A stretch of 64,000 nt of DNA. It comes from SAR202 cluster bacterium AD-804-J14_MRT_500m (GTDB taxonomy: Bacteria; Chloroflexota; Dehalococcoidia; UBA3495; GCA-2712585). The notes under the pieces are model-generated. The model did no database searches. It saw only the letters and a list, made by a program, of their open reading frames with translations, and was not told where the DNA came from. The stretch lies in the NCBI GenBank assembly GCA_009391275.1, contig VEXF01000003.1:22475-86474 (forward strand). Direction: 5' to 3'. Shown here one piece after another: positions 1 to 9,035 of this stretch (its first letter is position 1; every line of letters starts with the position of its first letter). The position numbers and the translations under genes are program-made.

Positions 1-137
1 TAAACGGCAGCCGTCAATTCAGATGCTTTCGCGAGTAATACAGGACCTGTGTCAGTCACAAGAGCCAGTTCGTCTGTCCCGAATCCTACAAATTGCAACG
101 TGCGACGCATCCGATCGCCCCAATCTAATGTTGTAAT
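1..137 (-). CDS. Partial protoglobin-like protein (N-terminus only)
   Basis: Only the first 45 or so codons are inside the window; the gene runs off the left edge. The reading frame gives 'LQFVGFGTDELALVTDTGP' and then 'LLAKASELTAAV', which resembles the first helices of protoglobin / globin-coupled sensor domains (a 'FxxxDLALLxxxGP' pattern). A strong Shine-Dalgarno GGAGGAGG at 144-151 (minus strand) lies 6 nt before an in-frame ATT at 137. The first in-frame ATG is at 110, too far from that ribosome site. The start is therefore either a rare ATT or the ATG at 110. Family assignment is by eye from a short piece and is tentative. Confidence 0.4.
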   Translation of the reverse strand, partial: MTTLDWGDRMRRTLQFVGFGTDELALVTDTGPVLLAKASELTAAV

Positions 138-178
138 CGCGAACCTCCTCCGGGACCCCTGATTGAGGTCATAAAAAG

Positions 179-1459
179 TTAAGATAATTTGCGCAGGGAA
201 GGTGACATTATGGAGAGGCAAACCAAGCAAAATACACCTATCCCACCAATGGTGAATATTGCTAACTTCACGTCTACTATTGTAGCCAAGTACCCTAGCA
301 AGATTCCTGACGCAACAACATAGCCATTTACTGAGCTGTGTAAGCTAGTAATCCGACCTCTTAGATGATCCGGCGTAAGAAGTTGGATTAAAGCCCCGCT
401 CACTGTCCTAAAGACTGTTTGGCTGAAAGAAAATACCCCGATGACGATGATTGCGACAACTAACCATTGAGAATAAGCAAATGCCATAACCAGGGCCGAA
501 GCTGTTAATACCGAAAACAGACACAAAGGACCTTTTTTAAAACCAAATCCTAATGACGCGAGTACTAAAGCTCCGATCACTCCCCCTAATCCTGTAGCGG
601 CAAGGAGATAACCTCCTACATCGGCTCCCATCCCTAATACTTCCGACGTAAAGACAGGCAATATAAATAAGACTGGGTGAATAATTACATTGGGAATAAG
701 AGTTAGAAGAATCAATGTAAAGATCATCCTTTCATCTCGCCACATGTACTGAAAACCTTCGTATATATCTTGCCATGCAGATTTCAGCACAGATCCCTCG
801 GTGTGCGGTGTTACGGTATTGCCAAAGTTTGTTTTCATAGGAATCATTGCCACTAAAGCTATTGCATAAAGGACAGTTTCAATAATGAAGTTGGATGTGA
901 ATCCAAAATGAGCTATCAGTAGACCACCGAAGAAGGGCATTACTAGGCGAGTGCCAGGTACTGTGATCACCACCGTCGCAAATGCATTAGGGATATATTC
1001 CGTTGTCACTGTGTTGGCGATGAGCGCCATTCGTATGTTAAATGATACCCAGGTCAATGAACCCTGATATAGTACATATATATAGGCATGCCACAAAACA
1101 GCTATATCCAAAAACACTAGCGCCGAGAACAATGCGGCGCCTATCCCCATTAACACATATGTGCCCATTACCAATTTGCGGCGATCCACACGATCTCCGA
1201 GGACGCCTCCCCATGGTCCAACTAGAAGAACAGGTAGCACACTAAGGCCGCCTACCGTCACGACGTGGAGAGAATTCGAACCAGAACCCCCGGTCATATC
1301 CTGGACCAGCCAACCTACGGTGAGCAACTGCAGCCACATGGCCCCATGAGCACAGAAATTGCTTGCCCAGAGTAGCCGATAATTTGGATATTGGTCCCAG
1401 GCGTCAGCAACTTGAAGACGTGGAAGCTTCCACCTCTTGATACGTCTTAAGCTTTTCAT
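179..1459 (-). CDS. MFS transporter, EntS/MFS_3-like exporter
   Basis: A 426-residue integral membrane protein of the major facilitator superfamily with about 12 hydrophobic segments. The loop 2-3 signature (motif A) is visible as GGVLGDRVDRRK at residues 84-95. The overall pattern (short N-terminus, 'YRLLWASNF' entry into helix 1, no long loops) matches the MFS_3 / enterobactin-exporter-like group, proton-driven drug or metabolite exporters of the cytoplasmic membrane. The substrate cannot be read from sequence. It is divergent from the deacetylase gene to its right, with a 172-nt shared upstream region. Confidence 0.85.
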   Translation of the reverse strand: MKSLRRIKRWKLPRLQVADAWDQYPNYRLLWASNFCAHGAMWLQLLTVGWLVQDMTGGSGSNSLHVVTVGGLSVLPVLLVGPWGGVLGDRVDRRKLVMGTYVLMGIGAALFSALVFLDIAVLWHAYIYVLYQGSLTWVSFNIRMALIANTVTTEYIPNAFATVVITVPGTRLVMPFFGGLLIAHFGFTSNFIIETVLYAIALVAMIPMKTNFGNTVTPHTEGSVLKSAWQDIYEGFQYMWRDERMIFTLILLTLIPNVIIHPVLFILPVFTSEVLGMGADVGGYLLAATGLGGVIGALVLASLGFGFKKGPLCLFSVLTASALVMAFAYSQWLVVAIIVIGVFSFSQTVFRTVSGALIQLLTPDHLRGRITSLHSSVNGYVVASGILLGYLATIVDVKLAIFTIGGIGVFCLVCLSIMSPSLRKLS

Positions 1460-1631
1460 AGAGCTTCCATAAATACCATTAGCACGCGTCTTATAACGGG
1501 AGAAGGGTTGGCAGTTTTAGCAGGATCAAGACAGAGTCCATATAATGACGCATTGCGATGGGCTTGTTCCGTCCTATCACACAATACTAATATTAGGTAA
1601 CATCAAAAGCTGTTATATCAGGAGGTGTCTT

Positions 1632-2444
1632 ATGCGAATTCCAATCACGATGTGTCATGGTATACGCACTGTTACCAGTCCTACAATGCCTAACCCATTA
1701 ACCGTTGGACATTTTGATGTTCTTATGAAGATTGCCTCAGAAATGGGGTTCCATTCAATTACTTATGACCAACTTGCCGATTGGAGAGATGGCAAAGTAG
1801 AGCTCCCGGATCGTCCCATTATGATAGATTTCGATCACCCTGTCGCTTCTATGCGAGGGCAGATATTCGATACGTTAGAGCGATATAGATTCAAAGGGAA
1901 TTTGTTTATCTATACTTCTCCTTATGATCCGGAATACTCTCGACCGCTTGCGGTTTCTTTTTACGACCATATGTCTTGGGAAGAGATTCGAGAACTACGG
2001 GAATCTGGATGGCACATAGGAGCTCACACTGTTAGCCATCCAAATCTATCTGATTTGAGCGTTCGAGATCCTTCAGGGGAAATTTTGCGAGAGGAGCTAG
2101 ATAGATCTAATTCTATGATAGAGGAGAATCTAGGATTTAGACCGGTTGACTTCGCTTTTACAGGGACCAGTTGGAGCAAGATGGCCGAAGAGGAAGTAAA
2201 AAACCGTTATAGATTTGGTCGACTCTGGTTTGTAGGGTCAGAATACCAAGTAGATGGACATCCCCTGCGTGTAGCGGATCTTATGGGGAGTGTTGAAGAA
2301 GACGATGAAGATGGAGGTCCGCCTGTTGGTGTGCGATATATCACTGAAGATAGCGATCCATATAGGCTTCCGTCTATGGAATTACAAGCCCTTATTTATC
2401 ACCCCGATGCCTTCCGCAGGTATCTTGAAGGGGCACTGATTTAG
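1632..2444 (+). CDS. Polysaccharide deacetylase (NodB-type) family protein
   Basis: A 270-residue NodB-homology protein. Motif 2 is clear: H132-T-V-S-H136-P, the two metal-binding histidines. Motif 1, normally TFDDG, reads D66-F-D-H-P70, so the catalytic-base Asp68 is kept but the metal-binding second Asp is His69. The family removes acyl groups from N-acetyl sugars or related amides with a divalent metal. No signal peptide is seen, so it is probably cytoplasmic. I chose the ATG at 1632 because AGGAGGT sits just upstream; an upstream in-frame ATG at 1545 has no such site. A TATAAT at 1538-1543 could be the -10 element, though its -35 is weak. Confidence 0.75.
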   Translation: MRIPITMCHGIRTVTSPTMPNPLTVGHFDVLMKIASEMGFHSITYDQLADWRDGKVELPDRPIMIDFDHPVASMRGQIFDTLERYRFKGNLFIYTSPYDPEYSRPLAVSFYDHMSWEEIRELRESGWHIGAHTVSHPNLSDLSVRDPSGEILREELDRSNSMIEENLGFRPVDFAFTGTSWSKMAEEEVKNRYRFGRLWFVGSEYQVDGHPLRVADLMGSVEEDDEDGGPPVGVRYITEDSDPYRLPSMELQALIYHPDAFRRYLEGALI

Positions 2445-2512
2445 TAATCAGACATAATCCACCGCAACTAGCGATGGGGTTCGTTTACTGGCTGGGTCTT
2501 TAGGTGACTGAG

Positions 2513-3694
2513 TTAGTGTGCGATGCGCAGTATGCTATACATGTGCTTGAAAAGCTTGTAGCCTTCAAAACCTAGCTCTTTTATTCCAGCGCCAGTAGTT
2601 GGCCTGACATGATCAAAAGTCATGAGTTCGGTATACCGTACTTCTTTACCGGATTCGCTTAGATTATCGAATAATCTCCGGGATTCTGCTGATGGGACAA
2701 GTTTGTCATCGCGATCGTGTAGGATCAGAACCGTAGATGATAAGTTAGCTATATGTGATTTCGGAGAAACTGTCGCTAGTTCATCGTGAAATTGCTTTGG
2801 CAATTCGAGAAACAGTTCTCTAGCTTCATCACGAGAACTTACCCCGCGTAAAAGGTTGTATGCGATGAGGCCTTGTTTGGACAAACCAGATATGTCTTGT
2901 TCAGATGGTTGTTCACCTTGTACAAAAACGCTATTCAACAATCTTCTATCGTCGGATTCTGCTATCACTTTTGTAATTTCGTTTGCTAAGACTGCCAACG
3001 TTAGACGGTCAGGGTTCCAAGGTTCCACGCTGTTTTGATAATATCGTGTTCTTGAAGCTGCTTGAATCAAGAGATCCTCGGCATTGTAATAGGGGCCAAA
3101 AGCGTTGACGAACGACACTCCACTCGCGATCCTGGTATCAGACGCAGCTATGAGGGCAAATGAGGCCCCCACACAGAATCCGCCTAGTCCGACACGCTCA
3201 GGATCGACGTAAGGTTGTAACTGGAGATGCTTAAACGCCCAGACCAAGTTTTCGATCTCTTGTGGATCAATATTATTTTCAAGCGCCATTGTATCCGACC
3301 AATGGAACATGGTCACCATCCCGGCTCGGGACAGAGCGTTTCCTAACGAAACTACGCTTCGATCATCACGGCCGGCAGCATTTGCCCCTAGGAAAAGAAG
3401 GACTGCTGCTCTCGGTTTTGAGTCTGGGAGGCGATATACATCAGCTAAGCCCTTACCATTAGGTATTGGATAACTAATTTCTCTGCGTATCGGTTGATCT
3501 GTAAACCACGATTGTGCTTTGACAGGCAACTCTAAGACCTCAGCCACGAATAAAATGGTGTGAAACGTAGTTTTCCCTTGTGGGGTAACTACCATGAAGA
3601 CTAGAAGGCTAATAGCTAGGATTATCAAGAAAAACGCCAATCTCTTGAACCAACGTTTTAGAAAAGCCTTCAATTGTTTCCCTGTGATGAACAA
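2513..3694 (-). CDS. Membrane-anchored alpha/beta hydrolase, dienelactone-hydrolase-like
   Basis: A 393-residue protein with a single N-terminal hydrophobic helix (about 19-36) preceded by basic residues, so it is probably anchored in the cytoplasmic membrane with the hydrolase domain outside. The nucleophile elbow reads G-F-C174-V-G, giving a cysteine nucleophile as in dienelactone hydrolases. The acid is likely the Asp in 'HDRDDKLVP' and the base the His in 'FDHVRPT'. The substrate is unknown. The start is a TTG without a strong ribosome site; no better upstream start is visible. It is convergent with the deacetylase gene. Confidence 0.65.
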   Translation of the reverse strand: MFITGKQLKAFLKRWFKRLAFFLIILAISLLVFMVVTPQGKTTFHTILFVAEVLELPVKAQSWFTDQPIRREISYPIPNGKGLADVYRLPDSKPRAAVLLFLGANAAGRDDRSVVSLGNALSRAGMVTMFHWSDTMALENNIDPQEIENLVWAFKHLQLQPYVDPERVGLGGFCVGASFALIAASDTRIASGVSFVNAFGPYYNAEDLLIQAASRTRYYQNSVEPWNPDRLTLAVLANEITKVIAESDDRRLLNSVFVQGEQPSEQDISGLSKQGLIAYNLLRGVSSRDEARELFLELPKQFHDELATVSPKSHIANLSSTVLILHDRDDKLVPSAESRRLFDNLSESGKEVRYTELMTFDHVRPTTGAGIKELGFEGYKLFKHMYSILRIAH

Positions 3695-3831
3695 AACATA
3701 TAGATAGACCTATGCGTTAACAGAATGGCACATAATCTATCTGAGTTGATAGTGTTTTTTCTTACCTCTTGACATCATATGCTCTGTGTTTAATCTTCAA
3801 TTGGCTACATTCATGCGAGGGGTTCCGAATC

Positions 3832-4779
3832 ATGACTAATTCAAATGCAGTGCCATGTGGTATAGCCCTCCCCCAGATCTTCGTTAATGAACCTGTAGAT
3901 ATGGGGTTGGTCGAAACATTTGCCGTAAGGGCTGAAGCTCTTGGATACGATAGCCTTTGGGTACAGGAGAGATTGATTGGGGGAACAAACGCACTGGAAC
4001 CTCTCACTCTATTGAGCTATGTTGCAGCTCTCACCAATACTATCAGAATTGGCACTTCTGTTTTGATTGCCACGACTCGCAACCCTGTTCATTTAGCTAA
4101 GCAGGTGGGTACTCTGGATCATATCAGTCGTGGTAGGCTCACGTTAGGCCTAGCGCTCGGCGGACGACCATACCAATATCACCTCCTTGATGGACCGACC
4201 CATCATAGAATCGGGCATTTCATTGAAAGTCTAGAGGTGATGAAAGCTCTTTGGATCCAACCTCACGTAGAATACAATGGCCGTTTCTGGAATCTACAAG
4301 GCGAGCAGATGATGCCGCATCCGATTCAAAAACCCCATCCTCCTATCTGGTTCGGAGGACGTCACCCTGATGCTCTTAAGCGAGCCGCTCAATATGGCGA
4401 TGGTTGGATGGGTGCAGGTTCCACTACCACGGCACAGTTCAGAGAACATGTACCCATCATAAAACAAGCGTTAGAAGCTAATGGTAAGAATCCAGATTTA
4501 TTCCCGATCTCTAAACGTGTATATGTTGCTCTTGATAACGATGAGGTTCGTGCCGAACGTCGTCTTCGTGAGTGGTTTGAAAGACATTACGGAAGTGCGG
4601 ATCTTGGTTCTAGCGTTTCGGTCTGGGGGAGTGAAGCCCGTGTTGCCGAAGGATTGGCAGAGGTAGTTGATGCCGGAGCCCGGATGTTGATGATCAACTC
4701 TGTATTCGATCATATGTTTCATCTGGAGACCCTAAGGAGTAGTGTATTGCCTAAGATCCATCTCCCATCACAACGCTAA
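3832..4779 (+). CDS. LLM-class flavin (F420/FMN) oxidoreductase
   Basis: A 315-residue TIM-barrel oxidoreductase of the bacterial luciferase-like family (PF00296). Hallmarks are 'AEALGYDSLWVQE' near the N-terminus, 'IRIGTSVLIATTRNPVHLAKQ', 'ISRGRLTLGLALG' and the C-terminal-half 'QKPHPPIWFGG'. These proteins use reduced FMN or F420 to oxidise or reduce small organics. The cofactor cannot be decided from sequence. The ATG at 3832 follows a GAGGGG-like site; the longer frame starting at 3769 adds an unlikely leader. It is one of four LLM genes in the window. Confidence 0.85.
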   Translation: MTNSNAVPCGIALPQIFVNEPVDMGLVETFAVRAEALGYDSLWVQERLIGGTNALEPLTLLSYVAALTNTIRIGTSVLIATTRNPVHLAKQVGTLDHISRGRLTLGLALGGRPYQYHLLDGPTHHRIGHFIESLEVMKALWIQPHVEYNGRFWNLQGEQMMPHPIQKPHPPIWFGGRHPDALKRAAQYGDGWMGAGSTTTAQFREHVPIIKQALEANGKNPDLFPISKRVYVALDNDEVRAERRLREWFERHYGSADLGSSVSVWGSEARVAEGLAEVVDAGARMLMINSVFDHMFHLETLRSSVLPKIHLPSQR

Positions 4780-4888
4780 TTTTAGGTTAGATTCAATAAG
4801 AATCAGAGTTGATTGATCTGGAACAAATCACGCCAATTCTGGGTTAGATAACCTAGATCCGACCAGAGCCAAAGGACACAATGGTTCC

Positions 4889-5365
4889 CTAACTCTCAGA
4901 TACTGTTCTCCCAAGGAGGTCTAGGACTGCTTGAGCCGCTTGCCTTTTATTACCGTCTCTTTCACCACTGTCCGTATGAATTAGTTTCGATATTTCCAAT
5001 CCATCTGGTCCTACTAATCCTATATAGAATGTGCCTATAGGCAAAGTTGATTTTCCCTGAGTTGGACCGGTTACCCCAGTTGTAGAAATCCCATAATCGG
5101 TTCCAGTTAAGTGTTTAACTCCTTTGGCCATTGCGACGGCCATCTCTGCGCTAACACTGCCACTTGTTTCGTAGAGTTCGTCTGGTACTCCTAACAGGCT
5201 TTGTTTTAGCCCACCAGTGTATGCGATCACTCCACCAGGAAAGAAGATGCTGCTTCCAGGGACAGTGCTCATCATATACCCGACAAGGCCGCATGTGCAT
5301 GCCTCTGCAACCGATACCGTCTTGCGGTTGGAGGTCAAAAGAGTCGCGAGTTCTGTTACTTCCAT
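4889..5365 (-). CDS. pncC: CinA-C / PncC-type nicotinamide-nucleotide amidohydrolase
   Basis: A 158-residue stand-alone CinA C-terminal domain. The family deamidates nicotinamide mononucleotide in pyridine-nucleotide recycling. Family features are 'GSSIFFPGGVIAYTGGLK' with Lys54 in the expected catalytic position, 'GSVSAEMA', 'GISTTGVTGP' and 'PIGTFYIGL'. The usual AESCTGG signature is A20-E-A-C-T-C-G26, so the serine generally taken as catalytic is Ala22 and the first Gly is Cys25. The fold assignment is secure; activity is less so. The gene is divergent from the epimerase gene at 5511. Confidence 0.8.
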   Translation of the reverse strand: MEVTELATLLTSNRKTVSVAEACTCGLVGYMMSTVPGSSIFFPGGVIAYTGGLKQSLLGVPDELYETSGSVSAEMAVAMAKGVKHLTGTDYGISTTGVTGPTQGKSTLPIGTFYIGLVGPDGLEISKLIHTDSGERDGNKRQAAQAVLDLLGRTVSES

Positions 5366-5510
5366 TTCCTTCTCCTTAACCTGAGTATTGAAGATTTTAC
5401 ACTACATGCTCCGCTCCCGTTGTTGTGGCATCTCTGTAGTGTGGAATATTTATCATGTTAGCATCACGAGTATAATTAGATTAATTGTATTCCAACCGAG
5501 GAGTCCGCGC

Positions 5511-6449
5511 ATGTCGATCATGGTTACGGGTGGGTCAGGATTCATTGGACCCCGGATAATTAGCAAACTTGTAGCTCTTGGCGAGAAAGTACTATGCTTC
5601 GACATCAATAAACCATCTTATAACTCTCAACTAGGCCAAGGGTCTCCGGCTTTTTACAGAGGTGATATCACACGGTTGTCGGACCTTCTTGAAGCTGTAC
5701 AAATGCATGAAGTGAGCAGAATAGTTCATCTGGCAGCTTTGCTTCCGCCAACTTCGGAGGATCGGCCGCATCTGGGGATGACTGTTAATATTCAGGGCAC
5801 TAATAATGTGTTTGAAACTGCTAGGTTAGCAGGCGTAAAAAGGGTAGTTTACGCAAGCTCTATCGCAGCTTATGGTGATCAAATTTCTGGACATTTCTTC
5901 TCCGAAGATGACCCTGTAAAACCAATTAATAACTATGGCATGACCAAAGCATCTAATGATTTCGCGGCTTCAATTTATGCCCGTAGGTATCATCTGGATC
6001 TACGCGGAATCCGGATCAGCACCGTGTTCGGGCATGGGCGTACTACTGGTATGACAGGAATGATCGGTGGGCTCCTGGTATCTCTCCCAGCAATCGGAGA
6101 ACCTGTAATCCTTCCATTCAATCCTAATGAATCTTCTTCTATGATTCACGCAGAAGATGCCGCGGAAATCTTTGTCAAAGCTGTTCTCTCCAATGACTTA
6201 AAGAATCCGATTTACAATACCGGTGGAGTTTTAGCCAGTATCTCCGAGATTTCCCAGATTGTTCGAGAATTCCTGCCAGACTCCCAAATTAAGACTGGCG
6301 ACAGCTCGGTCCCACATGTCTATTGCGTAGACAATACTAGGATGCTTAGAGATATTGGATATGAATTGCCTCCTTTGCGTTTACGGATTCTAGATCATAT
6401 AAACGATGCTAGGCATCAAGCCGGACTAGCAACCATTGCCTCTCCGTGA
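5511..6449 (+). CDS. NAD-dependent epimerase/dehydratase (extended SDR)
   Basis: A 312-residue extended short-chain dehydrogenase. The N-terminal Rossmann motif GGSGFIG is at residues 7-13. Catalytic residues are visible as SS at 116-117 and Y142-G-M-T-K146. 'HLAALLPP' and 'NIQGTNNVFETAR' are typical of nucleotide-sugar or terpenoid epimerase-type proteins. The ATG at 5511 is preceded by GAGGAG at good spacing; the longer open frame from 5388 is not supported. A TATAAT at 5471-5476 may be its -10 box, with only a weak -35. The substrate is unknown. Confidence 0.85.
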   Translation: MSIMVTGGSGFIGPRIISKLVALGEKVLCFDINKPSYNSQLGQGSPAFYRGDITRLSDLLEAVQMHEVSRIVHLAALLPPTSEDRPHLGMTVNIQGTNNVFETARLAGVKRVVYASSIAAYGDQISGHFFSEDDPVKPINNYGMTKASNDFAASIYARRYHLDLRGIRISTVFGHGRTTGMTGMIGGLLVSLPAIGEPVILPFNPNESSSMIHAEDAAEIFVKAVLSNDLKNPIYNTGGVLASISEISQIVREFLPDSQIKTGDSSVPHVYCVDNTRMLRDIGYELPPLRLRILDHINDARHQAGLATIASP

Positions 6450-6584
6450 TAAACCGCTAAGATCCTCGATTTTTAGCAGAGGGATTGATGTCGTTTTGCA
6501 CATGTCCAGGGAGAGCGAGTTCAAGCAAATTGACCATTCGGCATGTAGTGAATGTTTAATTTGGAAGTGCGAATTGTGCACGGA

Positions 6585-7532
6585 TCATCCTAATATTGAT
6601 GGGATAACGTCTTCTTTGAACCTACCTATAGCGTCTTCTAACGCGTTGACGGTTTCTGCTTCGAATCCTACAACGAAATTCTCTACTCCTAAATCTTTAT
6701 AAGGTCGCAGATCCGATGCAATCTCACCTGGAGTTCCCTGCATCTTTTGCCGGGACGAACCGCCAGCAGTGAACCGTACGGTAGTGCTGAAACACAGCGC
6801 AACTTGTTTTTCTTCTCTACCTGCTTGAAGGGTTAGTTTTCTTAATTGGTCAATCTTCACGGAAAACTCTGCGGGTTCTAAGATTGCCGGGGGTTTTTGT
6901 CCTATAGGCAGCCAACCATCTCCGAACTTGGCCGCCCTGCGTATTGCTGGTGCAGTGTGACCTCCAATCCAAATAGGAGGATGTGGTTTTTGGACGGGCT
7001 TCGGCGCGAAACCAACGTCAGAAATCTTATAGTGATTGCCTTGGAACTCTGGGTTGCTTTGTGTCCATAATTCCTTGAATAGTTGGATGTATTCGTCCGT
7101 GACTTTACCGCGTTGGGCGTAAGTATCTAAGCCCAGTGCATCGAATTCTTCTTCCATCCAACCAACGCCAGCTCCCAAGATTACCCTGCCTTTGGACAGG
7201 ACATCCAGCGTAGAAAGTAATTTAGCTGTTAGGACCGGATGCCTATATGGCAGGATTAAAACGTGAGTGCCGAGTTTTATTTTACTAGTGCAGCCTGCAA
7301 GGTACGTTAGGGCAGCTAAAGGCTCGAAATAGTCTTCATCAGGCAGAAATGTTGCTATACCGTCTTTTCCGTATGGGTAGAATGAGCCCACTGATCGCGG
7401 AAGGATCAGGTGATCACTTACCCAGACTGACTCGTATCCTGCTGCTTCCGCTGTTAGGGTCAACTTCTTCAACGTGTCCGGGCTGGCCAAAGGCCCACGA
7501 GTTGGTACAGAGCAACCAAATGTGATTGGCAT
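6585..7532 (-). CDS. LLM-class F420-dependent oxidoreductase (Rv2161c-like)
   Basis: A 315-residue luciferase-like TIM-barrel protein. Strong family stretches are 'AEAAGYESVWVSDHLILP', 'YFEPLAALTYLAG', 'SKIKLGTHVLILPYRHP', 'LSKGRVILGAGVGWM' and 'PVQKPHPPIWIGG'. The 'SDHLILP' and 'GAGVGWMEEEFDALG' segments fit the subgroup usually annotated as F420-dependent (TIGR03619-like). It is probably a cytoplasmic redox enzyme acting on xenobiotic-like or natural organic compounds. It is convergent with the epimerase, with 135 nt between that hold nothing recognisable. Confidence 0.87.
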   Translation of the reverse strand: MPITFGCSVPTRGPLASPDTLKKLTLTAEAAGYESVWVSDHLILPRSVGSFYPYGKDGIATFLPDEDYFEPLAALTYLAGCTSKIKLGTHVLILPYRHPVLTAKLLSTLDVLSKGRVILGAGVGWMEEEFDALGLDTYAQRGKVTDEYIQLFKELWTQSNPEFQGNHYKISDVGFAPKPVQKPHPPIWIGGHTAPAIRRAAKFGDGWLPIGQKPPAILEPAEFSVKIDQLRKLTLQAGREEKQVALCFSTTVRFTAGGSSRQKMQGTPGEIASDLRPYKDLGVENFVVGFEAETVNALEDAIGRFKEDVIPSILG

Positions 7533-7784
7533 GGTGAGTTCCTTTACTGGTTAAAGTTCAATATTTCTAGTGGTCTGAAGAAAATACTATCATACCTTGG
7601 GGCCACAGAATGTCTTACAGAGATATAGCATGCAGGGCTATCTGCATATTGCTATCAGTTCTTGCACAGTTTTTGACTCGACAGTCAAACTAAAGACAGG
7701 GTACAGCATTCGTTGTGTTGTAACGAATTACTTGAGTGCCAAGATCATCGACCTACAGATTAGGTGGAGAATAGCTAAGATTTT

Positions 7785-8774
7785 CTAATTCTTTTCAGGG
7801 GTTAACAGTACTTTTCCGATTGTCTCTCGTCCCTGCAGTTGTTGATGTGCAGTTGAGGACTCTTTTAATGGCCATTTGCCGTACAAATTTACCTTTAATG
7901 CTCCTGACTGGACTCTCTGGAAAACGTCGTTTGCCCTCAGTAATAACTCTTCCCGGGTTGCCGTATAGTCCAATAGATTTGTCCTGGAAAGCGTTAGGGA
8001 TTTGTTATAGAGAGTGCTAAGTGTAACTGGAGGAACAGGGCCACTGGCCTGACCATAAATCACCATATGTCCTTTGCGGGCCAAACTTTCAATGCTACCT
8101 CCAAATGTCGAAATGCCTACCGAGTCGTACACTACATTCACTCCGGCGCCTTTTGTGTACTGTTTTATTTCAGTCACAAAATCCTTTTCTGTATAAATTA
8201 TTACTTTATCAGCACCAGCGTTTTTTGACGCTTTCGCTTTCTCTTCCGTGGAGACAGTCCCAATGACAGTAGCACCCAATTCTTTGATCATCTGCGTCAA
8301 GAGTAATCCAACTCCACCCGCCGCGGCATGGATGAGGACACTTTCGCTTTTTTGAATTCGATGAGTTGTATGGCATAAATGCTGTGCAGTCATACCCTGT
8401 AGGATCGTGGCTGCCGCATCGTCGAAACTAACTCCTGTGGGCAATCTGATGGCTCGCCAGGATGGTATAACTGCTAATTCAGCGTAAGATCTTGAATTGT
8501 TAGCATAGTAAGCGACCGATTCGCCAACTGATACCTCTGTGACCCCTTTCCCTGCGGCAACTACGATTCCAGATGCTTCTGCACCCAAAATCGAAGGAAG
8601 AGGTGGCATGTTGATAGAATGGTTCAGCCCAGCGCGCGTCATAACATCCGTGTAGTTAACGCCTATAGACCTTACTTTAACCAACACCTCGTTAGGCCCA
8701 GGGATTGGATCGGGTACGTCAACATATTGGAGAACCTCTGGTCCTCCGGTTTCTGAGAATTGAACGGCTTTCAT
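7785..8774 (-). CDS. Quinone oxidoreductase, zinc-free medium-chain dehydrogenase
   Basis: A 329-residue MDR protein of the NADPH:quinone reductase group. The zinc-binding residues of alcohol dehydrogenases are absent. The cofactor-binding loop is 'HAAAGGVGLLLTQM' around residues 149-162, and 'GAEASGIVVAAGKGVTEV' at 64-81 is the usual GroES-like segment. Such enzymes reduce quinones or alpha,beta-unsaturated carbonyls with NADPH. A close paralogue is encoded at 22727-23719. The 252 nt between this gene and 7532 contain only a 7-bp inverted repeat around a CGAC loop near 7675-7692. Confidence 0.88.
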   Translation of the reverse strand: MKAVQFSETGGPEVLQYVDVPDPIPGPNEVLVKVRSIGVNYTDVMTRAGLNHSINMPPLPSILGAEASGIVVAAGKGVTEVSVGESVAYYANNSRSYAELAVIPSWRAIRLPTGVSFDDAAATILQGMTAQHLCHTTHRIQKSESVLIHAAAGGVGLLLTQMIKELGATVIGTVSTEEKAKASKNAGADKVIIYTEKDFVTEIKQYTKGAGVNVVYDSVGISTFGGSIESLARKGHMVIYGQASGPVPPVTLSTLYNKSLTLSRTNLLDYTATREELLLRANDVFQRVQSGALKVNLYGKWPLKESSTAHQQLQGRETIGKVLLTPEKN

Positions 8775-9035
8775 GTCTAAAGTCCTGTCAAGGATATTTT
8801 TGTTAAAACTGATGTATTAGTTAGTTCCAGTGTTGCCTTTGACTTTTCCTCGAGCATGACAGAATTTTACCTGAAATTACTGGTTTATGGTGGGATGAGA
8901 ATTTCCGACTGATTTTTCGTTCATAAGATCCTACATAAACAATGAAACTAATTCTTGTCAGGCCAAGATACGGGGAGCCAAGCCATCTCCTTCGTGATAA
9001 CCTAATCAGCTATATTCTGTTTTAGGTGACGTACA

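Noticed and set aside
7670..7695. TTTGACT/AGTCAAA inverted repeat as an operator
   Set aside because: Short arms, not placed at a promoter, and between two minus-strand genes without a -10 box.
8942..9025. 27-codon frame 'MKLILVRPRYGEPSHL...' resembling the start of a histidine phosphatase (MKLILVRHGE)
   Set aside because: Too short, no ribosome site, and needs a two-codon insertion plus His-to-Tyr to fit; may be a decayed fragment but not supportable.
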